Shown: piece by piece, positions 16,766 to 23,706 of the stretch
Layout of the letters: every line of letters starts with the position of its first letter
Position numbering within the stretch: the stretch's first letter is position 1
The notes under the pieces: model-generated
Told to the model about the DNA's origin: nothing
What the model saw: only the letters and a program-made list of their open reading frames with translations
Databases searched by the model: none
Made by a program: the position numbers and the translations under genes
Source: Alphaproteobacteria bacterium
Lineage (GTDB): Bacteria; Pseudomonadota; Alphaproteobacteria; Thalassobaculales; Thalassobaculaceae
Direction: 5' to 3'
Assembly: GCA_013203465.1 (NCBI GenBank)
Contig: JABMNR010000108.1
Coordinates: 1-33,037, forward strand
Length of the DNA: 33,037 nucleotides

Positions 16766-17485
16766 TCAAACTTTAGCGCCCGCGCTCAGCAGCACGGCCT
16801 CAGCGTGAAGGCTGCGGCGCAAATCATCCCGCACTTCCTTCCAGCGGAACCGGACCGAGTTCACCACAATCGGCTCGTCGGCCTCTTTCAATTCGTCGAC
16901 GATCGGCGCCCAGCGCACCAGCGCCGGCGGACTCTCGGTGAACGCCGCCTCACCGTCGGCAACAGCCGCCCAATCACAGGACGCCACGCGCTCCAGAACC
17001 CGGTCGGCGGTTGCCTTGTAGTCGGGCCCCGCGTTGTCCGGAACGCCGGTATCCGCAAGAATGGACGCCACAACGTCCCGCATCAATTGCCCCACCGCCT
17101 GCGGCGGGGCATCGCTCGCCCGGGCGACCATGCCGCCCGCATAGACAGAGACATCGGACAAACACGCCAACCACATCTGCCACTTCGCGATGTTGACCGA
17201 CGCCACGAAGGGATCATCGTCGAACAACTCCGGATAGCGGAGCCCCGCGCGAGTGCGCAGATAGCCATACAGCGACGTCTGCGCCACATAGCTGGCGCGG
17301 GTCTCGATAAAGCGGCGCAAGCTTGCCGGATCGGTAACCGCCTCGGCCCGCCGTCGGCGCCCAAGCCCGAGATAGTCCCGAACCACGCCCAGCACCCCCT
17401 CCAGCGTGAACCTGGCCCCTCTTCGAGGTGCTGGAACCTCTTCCGAGGGAAGCGTCACATCACTGGATGCCGGGGGTCGCCGCAT
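16766..17485 (-). CDS. Conserved-looking hypothetical cytoplasmic protein
   Basis: 239 aa, not recognised. It has no signal peptide or membrane helix. The N-terminal 30 residues are low-complexity; the rest looks like a helical globular protein with RRFIETRASYVAQTSLYGYLRTRAGLRYPELFDDDPF and VNIAKWQMWLACLSDVSVYAGG as its most ordered parts, and a C-terminal FRWKEVRDDLRRSLHAEAVLLS. GGAGGG lies 8 bases before the ATG at 17485, supporting the start and real expression. It sits between the symporter region and the CoA-lyase operon, on the operon's strand and 124 bp after its last gene, so it may be its tail or independent. Confidence 0.7.
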   Translation of the reverse strand: MRRPPASSDVTLPSEEVPAPRRGARFTLEGVLGVVRDYLGLGRRRRAEAVTDPASLRRFIETRASYVAQTSLYGYLRTRAGLRYPELFDDDPFVASVNIAKWQMWLACLSDVSVYAGGMVARASDAPPQAVGQLMRDVVASILADTGVPDNAGPDYKATADRVLERVASCDWAAVADGEAAFTESPPALVRWAPIVDELKEADEPIVVNSVRFRWKEVRDDLRRSLHAEAVLLSAGAKV

Positions 17486-17609
17486 GCCGTTTTCCCTCCA
17501 CCGGTTCTATCTCGTCACACCGACAGGTTCGGACGAGGTCGCCGGACCATATCCCACAGCACGATCAGCGTAGACCGAATAAGCACCGCTCCTGGTCCGC
17601 GGCCGGGCG

Positions 17610-18521
17610 TCAGATCCCGCGCGCCTTGATCCGATCGCGGGCCGTGATCACCCGCCGGGCGCGATCGACAATCGGCTTGTCGATCATCTTGCCCTGGTAG
17701 GCGACAGCGCCGAGGCCGCGCGCCAGCGCATCGTCGAACGCCGCCAGCACGCCCTCGGCGTGGGTGATCTCTTCAGCACTCGGGGCGAAAGCGGCGTTCA
17801 GCACCGGCACCTGCGCCGGATGGATCGCCATGCCGCCTTCCGAGCCATTGCGCCGCCCCGCCTCGGCCGCCCGGCGGAAGGCATCGAGGTCGGTAAACTC
17901 GGCGATCGAGCCGGGATAGCCCAACGGGATCACCCCGGCCTCACGCGCCGCCAGCCGCACCGCCGCGTCATAGGGGTCGAGCACGGCGGGGTCCGGCTCC
18001 GGCAGGCCGAGATCGGCCGACATATCCTCACCGCCAAGCGTGATCGCCGCCACCCGCGCGCTGCCCTTGGCGATGGCGCGAGCCTCGGCCACGCCCTTGG
18101 CGGTCTCCACCAGCACGGCATAGCGGATATGGCCGGGCACCAGCCCCCGCTCCGCCTCCAGCTCGGCCACCACCTCATCGATCGCCACAAGATGATCGGC
18201 GCTATCGACCTTCGGCAAGCACAGCCCGTCGACCCCGGGGATTACCGCCGCCTCCAGATCAGCCACCGCGAGGCGCCAGGGCCGGTTGATCCGCACCAGC
18301 ACGTCGCCCGCTCCCCGCGCCACGGCCGCGACCGCGCCGGCCAACACCGACCGCGCCGCCGTCTTGGCGTCGGGGGGGATCGAGTCCTCCAAATCGAGGA
18401 TGATCCCGTCGGCGCCGCGCTCCGCCGCCTTGGCGACGAACCGCACCGCCGTCGCCGGCACATACAACAGCGACCGCCACAGTGGTGGTTCGCGGGGCGG
18501 CTCCCGGTCGGTCCCAGCCAT
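17610..18521 (-). CDS. CitE/HpcH-HpaI family CoA-ester lyase
   Basis: A 303-aa TIM-barrel lyase of the citrate lyase beta/malyl-CoA lyase group, cleaving a 3-hydroxyacyl-CoA type ester into acetyl-CoA (or propionyl-CoA) and a 2-oxo acid with Mg2+. Family marks are RSLLYVPATAVRFVAKAAERGADGIILDLEDSIPP at the N terminus, LVRINRP, GLCLPKVDSADHL, the acid AVLVETAKGV, LGGEDMSADLG and AIHPAQVPVLN. Its ATG shares one base with the stop of the CoA-transferase gene (TGATG at 18519-18523), so translation is coupled. The likely substrate is a hydroxy-dicarboxylyl-CoA such as malyl-, citramalyl- or methylmalyl-CoA; the sequence alone does not separate these. Confidence 0.88.
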   Translation of the reverse strand: MAGTDREPPREPPLWRSLLYVPATAVRFVAKAAERGADGIILDLEDSIPPDAKTAARSVLAGAVAAVARGAGDVLVRINRPWRLAVADLEAAVIPGVDGLCLPKVDSADHLVAIDEVVAELEAERGLVPGHIRYAVLVETAKGVAEARAIAKGSARVAAITLGGEDMSADLGLPEPDPAVLDPYDAAVRLAAREAGVIPLGYPGSIAEFTDLDAFRRAAEAGRRNGSEGGMAIHPAQVPVLNAAFAPSAEEITHAEGVLAAFDDALARGLGAVAYQGKMIDKPIVDRARRVITARDRIKARGI

Positions 18522-19729
18522 CAGATCACCCCTTGTTCGGAGAGCACGGCCGGATCACGGCCAAGCGCGCGCCAGATGTCGTCGTTGTGCTCGCCCAATT
18601 CCGGGGCGGGGCGGCGAAGATGGCCCGGCGTGCGGGACAGCCGGGGAATGACGTTGTGCATGGTCAGACGGCCCGCCTGCTCATCCGGCAGGGAGACCAG
18701 AACTTTCCGGTCGCGCGGATAGGGGTGCTCGGCGATCTGCGCCACATCGGCCACGGCCCCGACCGTCACGCCCGCTTCCTCGAACAAGGCCAGGCATTCG
18801 TCCCGGGTTCGTTCCGCCATGAAGGCGCCGACGATCGGGTCGAGCTGATCGTTGTTCGCCACCCGATCGGTGTTGGTGCGAAACCGGGGATCATCGATCA
18901 GATCCGGCCTGCCCATAGCACGGAACAGCCGCTCGGCCATCGCCTGCATCGAGCCGGAAAGCGCCACGTACTTGCCGTCCTTGCAGCGGTAGACATTGCG
19001 CGGTGCTGTCTGATTGGACAGCGAGCCCTTGCGCTCGGGAACTTTCTTCGTCAGCTCGTAATTGGCGACGATCGGCCCCAGGACCGAATGAATCGGGTCG
19101 AACAGCGGCAGATCGATCACCTGCCCCGGCCCGCCCTTCAGCTCCATCTCGCGCACCGCCACCATCACCGCGAAGGCACCGTACAGCCCGGCGATCATGT
19201 CGGCCAGCGCCAGCGGCGGCAGCACCGGCGGCCGATCATCGAAACCGTTCATCGCGGCAAATCCGCTCATCGCCTCGACCAGACTGCCGAACCCGGGCTT
19301 GTGCGCCCACATCCCATCCTGTCCCCAACCGGAGATGCGGACGATCACCAGATCCGGGTTGCGGGCGTGCAGCACCTCTGGGCCGATCCCCATCGCCTCC
19401 AAGGTGCCGGGCTTGAAATTCTCGACCAGCACCCGCGCGGTCGCCGCCAAGTCGAGAAACAGCTCGGTCGCTCCCTCGGCCCGCCAGTTCAGCGTCACGC
19501 TCTTTTTGTTCCGGCAGTAGACCTTCCAATGGGTCGCCACCCCTTCGGTCTTCCAATTGCGCAGATCGTCGCCGGTGCCCGGTTTCTCGACCTTGATGAC
19601 CTCGGCCCCGTGATCGGCCAGCACATGGGTCACGGCGTTGCCGGCGACCAAGCGGGACAAGTCAAGCACCCGCATCCCGTCGAGCGCGCCCTGTGCGTCG
19701 GGCGTCCATTCAATCTCGGCCCCGCTCAT
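18521..19729 (-). CDS. CaiB/BaiF (family III) CoA-transferase
   Basis: A 402-aa family III CoA-transferase, moving CoA between carboxylic acids through an enzyme-bound aspartyl anhydride. Visible marks are GMRVLDLSRLVAG (residues 18-30), HGAEVIKVEKPGTGDDLR, VYCRNKKSVTLN, LVENFKPGTLEAMG, RISGWGQDG and LALADMIAGLYGAFAVMVA with the likely catalytic Asp at 177. The C-terminal part has the expected GRPDLIDDPRFRTNTDRVANNDQL. Its start overlaps the stop of the upstream dehydrogenase by ATGA (19726-19729) and its stop overlaps the lyase start, so the three proteins are made together. It probably activates the organic acid later cleaved by the lyase. Confidence 0.9.
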   Translation of the reverse strand: MSGAEIEWTPDAQGALDGMRVLDLSRLVAGNAVTHVLADHGAEVIKVEKPGTGDDLRNWKTEGVATHWKVYCRNKKSVTLNWRAEGATELFLDLAATARVLVENFKPGTLEAMGIGPEVLHARNPDLVIVRISGWGQDGMWAHKPGFGSLVEAMSGFAAMNGFDDRPPVLPPLALADMIAGLYGAFAVMVAVREMELKGGPGQVIDLPLFDPIHSVLGPIVANYELTKKVPERKGSLSNQTAPRNVYRCKDGKYVALSGSMQAMAERLFRAMGRPDLIDDPRFRTNTDRVANNDQLDPIVGAFMAERTRDECLALFEEAGVTVGAVADVAQIAEHPYPRDRKVLVSLPDEQAGRLTMHNVIPRLSRTPGHLRRPAPELGEHNDDIWRALGRDPAVLSEQGVI

Positions 19730-20685
19730 ACAGTGCTCTCCTCGGCCAGCGCGGCAAGCACCGCGTCGGCGATCACGGTTCCCACACGGTCGTTGCTTTC
19801 ATCGGTCAGGCCGGCGATGTGCGGGGTCAAAACCAGATTAGGGCACCCCTCGAACACCGCCGCCGCCTCGGCCGACAGCGGTTCGGTCTCGAACACGTCG
19901 AGGGCGGCGCCGGCCACCTGTCCCCGGCGCAGGGCATCGGCCAAGGCCGCCTCGTCCACCACCCCGCCACGCGCGGCGTTGATCAACACCGCCCCCGGCC
20001 GCATCGACGCCATGGCTTCACCGTTGATCAGCTTCCGGGTGCCACCGGTCAGGGGAACGTGCAGGCTCACCACATCGGCGACCGCCAGGAGTTCCGTGAG
20101 ATCGCGACAACACCGGACACCCCGCAGCGCCGGGTCGCCAGGATCGAGATAGGGATCGAAGGCGGCGATCGCCATGCCGAGCGCGCGGGCCCGGCTCGCC
20201 ACCTGGCGGGCGATGGCGCCGTAGCCGACCAACCCCATCGTCTTGCCCGCCACCTCGCGGCCGATTAACGCCGTGCGCGGCCAGGCACCGGTGATCATCG
20301 CGTCGTTCGAGCCGTAAGCGCCGCGCAGCAGATGCAACGCCATAGCGATCACGTATTCGGCGACGCTGACGTCGTTGGCGCCGGCCGCCGGGGCCACGGC
20401 TACACTGCGCGCCTGACAGGCGGCCACGTCGATGTTGTCCAAGCCGACGCCCAACCGACCGACGATGCGCAAGCCGGAGCCGGCCGCCAGCAGATCATCG
20501 GTCACCCGTGTGCGGTTGCGCACCACCAGCGCCCGCGCCAGGCGCAACAGCGCCGGGATCGCCTTCGGCCGATCGACCAGGCCGGGATCGTACAGCGTGT
20601 CGTGCGCCGCCGAGAGGCGGTCGACCGCAGCCCGATCCATGAACTCGGTGATAACGATGTCGGGATTCGACGAGGGCATGCGCAT
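19726..20685 (-). CDS. D-isomer-specific 2-hydroxyacid dehydrogenase
   Basis: A 319-aa NAD(P)-dependent dehydrogenase interconverting a 2-hydroxy acid and a 2-oxo acid. The Rossmann motif is GLVGYGAIARQVASRA (GxGxxA variant). The catalytic set is the Arg in INAARGGVVDEAALADAL, the Glu in DVFETEPL and the His in LTPHIAG. The N terminus, DIVITEFMDRAAVDRL with ALVVRNRTRVTDDLL, recalls SlcC-type sulfolactate dehydrogenases, but that is memory-based and unproven; a glycerate/glyoxylate-type activity is the alternative. The start is taken at ATG 20685; TTG 20706 and ATG 20679 are also possible as no good ribosome site is seen. First gene of the three-gene operon. Confidence 0.87.
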   Translation of the reverse strand: MRMPSSNPDIVITEFMDRAAVDRLSAAHDTLYDPGLVDRPKAIPALLRLARALVVRNRTRVTDDLLAAGSGLRIVGRLGVGLDNIDVAACQARSVAVAPAAGANDVSVAEYVIAMALHLLRGAYGSNDAMITGAWPRTALIGREVAGKTMGLVGYGAIARQVASRARALGMAIAAFDPYLDPGDPALRGVRCCRDLTELLAVADVVSLHVPLTGGTRKLINGEAMASMRPGAVLINAARGGVVDEAALADALRRGQVAGAALDVFETEPLSAEAAAVFEGCPNLVLTPHIAGLTDESNDRVGTVIADAVLAALAEESTV

Positions 20686-20754
20686 GTCCGAAAGCGGATT
20701 AGACAAGGTTGGACAATACCCTTGCTGATCGGACCTCGAAAGAACCGTGCCGCC

Positions 20755-21138
20755 TCATGGCGCCGCGGCCTCTAGGCGGATCAAGCCAAGGCGGCGTCCG
20801 GTGTCGAGGTCGACCAGCATCAACGCCGGGCGATCTCCGGCCAAAAGCAGACGCAGGATCAGACGCCGGCCATCCATCTCCATGTCCTGGATCACCGCGC
20901 CGGCGGGTAGAGGAAGCGACACCTCGTCAAAGGACGGCGGCGGCATCTCTGAGCGGGCGCGTGACGTTGGGTCAACGCCCGAGCCACCGCTCAACCGCTG
21001 AACCACCGTCACCGCAAGGATCACCACCCCGACGACAATCAGCATGCCCATCACGCCGACGGCCAGCTTGACCGCGCCGAGATAGGACACACCCGGCCGC
21101 TTTTCCGGGCTTCCGCCTTGCCCTATGGTGCCGGTCAT
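20755..21138 (-). CDS. DUF6476-like single-pass membrane protein
   Basis: 127 aa from ATG 21136-21138, with a charged N terminus (EKRPG), one transmembrane helix (about 24-45, LAVGVMGMLIVVGVVILAVTVV) and a small C-terminal domain, SFDEVSLPLPAGAVIQDMEMDGRRLILRLLLAGDRPALMLVDLDTGRRLG. This architecture and the divergent position next to an RluD-family gene fit DUF6476 of alphaproteobacteria, from memory. The predicted start overlaps that of rluD by 14 bp, so one of the two starts may be shorter; GTG 21090 is an alternative here. Function unknown. The dehydrogenase operon begins 69 bp downstream on the same strand. Confidence 0.7.
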   Translation of the reverse strand: MTGTIGQGGSPEKRPGVSYLGAVKLAVGVMGMLIVVGVVILAVTVVQRLSGGSGVDPTSRARSEMPPPSFDEVSLPLPAGAVIQDMEMDGRRLILRLLLAGDRPALMLVDLDTGRRLGLIRLEAAAP

Positions 21139-22165
21139 GCGCGCGGCCCCCCCCCAATCGATCCACCTGGACGCCTCCGAGGCCACGCTGGCGGCGATCC
21201 CGACCGACCGGGTCGACCGCTGGCTGGCGCAGTGCTTGGAGGTCCAGGAAGACGTCCCAAAATTGTCACGCAACCGTTTGAAATCGTTAATATTGGATGG
21301 TCAGGTCAGCGCCGATGACGCGACGATAACGGACCCCTCGGCGTCGGTCAAACCGGGGGCGGTCTACCGGATCGTGGTGCCGCCGCCGGAACCGGCCGCG
21401 CCAGAGGCTCAGGACTTGCCGCTGGCCGTGGTGTACGAGGACGCCGATCTGATCGTGATCGACAAACCGGCCGGCATGACCGTGCACCCGGCGCCCGGCT
21501 CGCCACGCGATACGCTGGTCAACGCGCTGATCGCCCATTGCGGCGACACGTTGTCGGGGATCGGCGGCGTCCGCCGCCCGGGGATCGTCCATCGGATCGA
21601 CAAGGAAACCAGCGGCCTGCTGGTGGTGGCCAAGACCGACACCGCTCACCATGGCTTGGCGGAACAATTCGCGCGCCACGATGTGGACCGGGTCTATCTG
21701 GCGCTGTGCCACGGCGCCCCGGTACCAACGGCCGGTCGGATCGAGGGCGCGATCGGCCGCCATCCACGGGACCGCGTCCGCATGGCCGTGCGCCCCGCCG
21801 GGCGCGGTAAAGCCGCCATAACCCACTATAAAACACGTGAGCGGTTCGGCACGGCGGCCGCCTTGCTGGAATGCCGGCTGGAGACCGGGCGCACCCATCA
21901 GATCCGGGTGCATCTGGCCCATATCGGGCACCCCTTGGTTGGCGACCCGGTCTATGGAGGCGGCCGGCGTGCCCGGGCGGACGGGATTACACCCGAGGCC
22001 AGGGAAGCGATCGATTCCTTTGCCCGGCAGGCGCTGCACGCGACGGTGCTCGGCTTCGTCCATCCGACGACGGGGGAGACTGTCCGGTTCGAAAGCCCAC
22101 CGCCCGCCGATCTGGCCCAATTGCTCACCGCGTTGCACCGCGGCGGCCAACCCTTCACAATGTAA
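21125..22165 (+). CDS. rluD: RluD-type ribosomal large-subunit pseudouridine synthase
   Basis: Isomerises uridines to pseudouridine in 23S rRNA. It has 346 aa. An S4-like RNA-binding domain (RVDRWLAQCLEVQEDVPKLSRNRLKSLILDGQVSADD) is followed by the RluA catalytic domain, with IDKPAGMTVHPAPGSPRDTLVNAL and HRIDKETSGLLVVAKT holding the catalytic Asp. LETGRTHQIRVHLAHIGHPLVGDPVYGG and the C-terminal FARQALHATVLGFVHPTTGE match RluD closely. The frame starts at ATG 21125, with a second ATG at 21137; neither can be favoured by a ribosome site. Nine consecutive C at 21147-21155 lie immediately after the second start. rpoH follows 81 bp downstream. Confidence 0.9.
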   Translation: MVPVMRAAPPQSIHLDASEATLAAIPTDRVDRWLAQCLEVQEDVPKLSRNRLKSLILDGQVSADDATITDPSASVKPGAVYRIVVPPPEPAAPEAQDLPLAVVYEDADLIVIDKPAGMTVHPAPGSPRDTLVNALIAHCGDTLSGIGGVRRPGIVHRIDKETSGLLVVAKTDTAHHGLAEQFARHDVDRVYLALCHGAPVPTAGRIEGAIGRHPRDRVRMAVRPAGRGKAAITHYKTRERFGTAAALLECRLETGRTHQIRVHLAHIGHPLVGDPVYGGGRRARADGITPEAREAIDSFARQALHATVLGFVHPTTGETVRFESPPPADLAQLLTALHRGGQPFTM

Positions 22166-22182
22166 CCTCGGCTGCCCATTTA
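22151..22182 (+). promoter_or_regulatory. Candidate sigma-32-type (heat-shock) promoter of rpoH
   Basis: CCCTTCACA at 22151-22159 resembles the -35 CnCTTGAAA of sigma-32 promoters (two mismatches). After a 14-bp spacer, GCCCATTTA at 22174-22182 resembles the -10 CCCCATnTA (one mismatch). It overlaps the end of rluD and would give a leader of about 58 bases before rpoH. Autoregulated heat-shock transcription of rpoH is known in other alphaproteobacteria such as Agrobacterium. The match is by eye. Confidence 0.45.
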
Positions 22183-22246
22183 CCCTTTATCGGATGGAGG
22201 CACCGAGTGTTTCGTGCGCCCAATTTTCGGGAACAAAGGATCACAC

Positions 22247-23146
22247 ATGGCACCGCGATCCCCTAATCTGCCGGCCATCAGCGCCGAAGGAAATCTGTCG
22301 CGGTATTTGCAGGAGATCCGCAAATTCCCGATGCTGGAGCCGAAGCAAGAGTACATGCTGGCCAAGTCATGGCGCGAGCATGACGATGTCGACGCCGCGC
22401 ATAAGCTGGTGACCAGCCACCTTCGGCTGGTCGCCAAGATTGCCATGGGCTATCGCGGCTATGGCCTGCCGCTGGCCGAGCTGATCTCCGAGGGCAACGT
22501 CGGCATGATGCAGGCGGTCAAGCGCTTCGACCCGGAACGGGGATTCCGGTTGGCGACGTATGCCATGTGGTGGATTCGCGCCTCGATCCAGGAATACATC
22601 CTGCACTCCTGGTCGCTGGTGAAAATGGGCACCACGGCGGCGCAGAAGAAGCTGTTCTTCAACCTGCGCAAGCTGAAAGGCCAGATGCAGGCGATCGAGG
22701 AGGGCGATCTGTCGCCCGAACGCGTCACGGCGATCGCCGAGAAACTCGATGTTCCCGAGAGCGACGTGATCTCGATGAACCGTCGCCTCGCCAGCCCGGA
22801 TCACTCGCTGAACGCCCCGTTACGCCAAGATGGCGAGGGCGAATGGCAGGATTGGCTGGTCGACGAGGGACAGAATCAGGAATCCCGCCTAGCCGAAGAC
22901 GACGAATTGCAGAAGCGCCGCCGGCTGCTGAACCTGGCGATGGAAGGGTTGAACGACCGCGAGCGGCATATTCTGACGGAACGCCGCTTGCGTGACGATC
23001 CGACCACATTGGAGGAACTGAGCCAGGAATACGGAATCAGCCGGGAACGCGTGCGGCAGATCGAGGTGCGGGCGTTCGAGAAGCTGCAGAAGGCAATCAA
23101 GAACTCGGCGATCCAGGAGAAACTTGTGCAGGAAACCGCGCACTGA
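22247..23146 (+). CDS. rpoH: RNA polymerase sigma-32 factor RpoH
   Basis: Directs RNA polymerase to heat-shock promoters. It has 299 aa (E. coli 284). Region 1.2/2 contains NLSRYLQEIRKFPMLEPKQEYMLAKSW, LVTSHLRLVAKIAMGYRGYGLPLAELISEGNVGMMQAVKRFDPERGFRLATYAMWWIRASIQEYILHSWSLVK. The RpoH box (QKKLFFNLRKLK), diagnostic for sigma-32 over RpoD, comes next, and region 4 ends with TLEELSQEYGISRERVRQIEVRAFEKL. The start is ATG 22247, with AAGGA six bases upstream; the in-frame ATG at 22214 is not supported. Many alphaproteobacteria have two rpoH genes, and which copy this is cannot be told. Confidence 0.95.
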   Translation: MAPRSPNLPAISAEGNLSRYLQEIRKFPMLEPKQEYMLAKSWREHDDVDAAHKLVTSHLRLVAKIAMGYRGYGLPLAELISEGNVGMMQAVKRFDPERGFRLATYAMWWIRASIQEYILHSWSLVKMGTTAAQKKLFFNLRKLKGQMQAIEEGDLSPERVTAIAEKLDVPESDVISMNRRLASPDHSLNAPLRQDGEGEWQDWLVDEGQNQESRLAEDDELQKRRRLLNLAMEGLNDRERHILTERRLRDDPTTLEELSQEYGISRERVRQIEVRAFEKLQKAIKNSAIQEKLVQETAH

Positions 23147-23167
23147 CCGCCGTGGGGTGGTGGCGGT

Positions 23168-23647
23168 TCAGCCCGCGCCGTCCTCGCCACCGCTCTCCCG
23201 CTTGTTGCCGCCCGCCACCCCGGGACCCCATTCCTCGACCAGTTCTCGCTGGCGGTGGCGCAGCCTTTGGATGCGCTGCTCGGCCCGCATGCCGATGAAC
23301 ATGCCGACGATCCCAGGCGCCACGAAAAAGATCGCCCACCCCAATGCCGCCGCGCCAAACATCACCAACCAGGTGAACGGATCAGCGATCAGGCTAAAAG
23401 CCTTTTCGTAGGAATGATCCTCGCTCCACAGCACGATCATGAACGGCAGCACGCCCGTGAAGTTCATGCAGCCGACGCACAAGGTGGCGTATTTCTCCTT
23501 GCGGCGATCGGTCAGCATGGCCACCAGTGTCGGCAGCATGCCGACGCCGAGCAGCATCACCGTCGGCAATGTGAACACCGCCACACCGCCAATGATGGCG
23601 ATCATGATGGTTCGAGTGGCGGCGGCGTTGGCGGACTGGACTGCCAT
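23168..23647 (-). CDS. Hypothetical three-helix membrane protein
   Basis: 159 aa with hydrophobic segments at about 14-38 (IMIAIIGGVAVFTLPTVMLLGVGMLPTLVAM), 56-73 (LCVGCMNFTGVLPFMIVL) and 90-118 (TWLVMFGAAALGWAIFFVAPGIVGMFIGM), then a basic, charged tail rich in Arg and Gln. It contains a Cys-Val-Gly-Cys pair. Not recognised. The start is 59 bp after the stop of the pseudokinase gene on the same strand, suggesting one transcript and a membrane partner for it. It converges with rpoH with 21 bp between stops. No clear ribosome site. Confidence 0.7.
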   Translation of the reverse strand: MAVQSANAAATRTIMIAIIGGVAVFTLPTVMLLGVGMLPTLVAMLTDRRKEKYATLCVGCMNFTGVLPFMIVLWSEDHSYEKAFSLIADPFTWLVMFGAAALGWAIFFVAPGIVGMFIGMRAEQRIQRLRHRQRELVEEWGPGVAGGNKRESGGEDGAG

Positions 23648-23706
23648 GGCGTTCGGTCAGAGGCTCGGGGCTGAGAGCCGTTCAAAGGCTCGGTGGGTCG
23701 TGCGTG

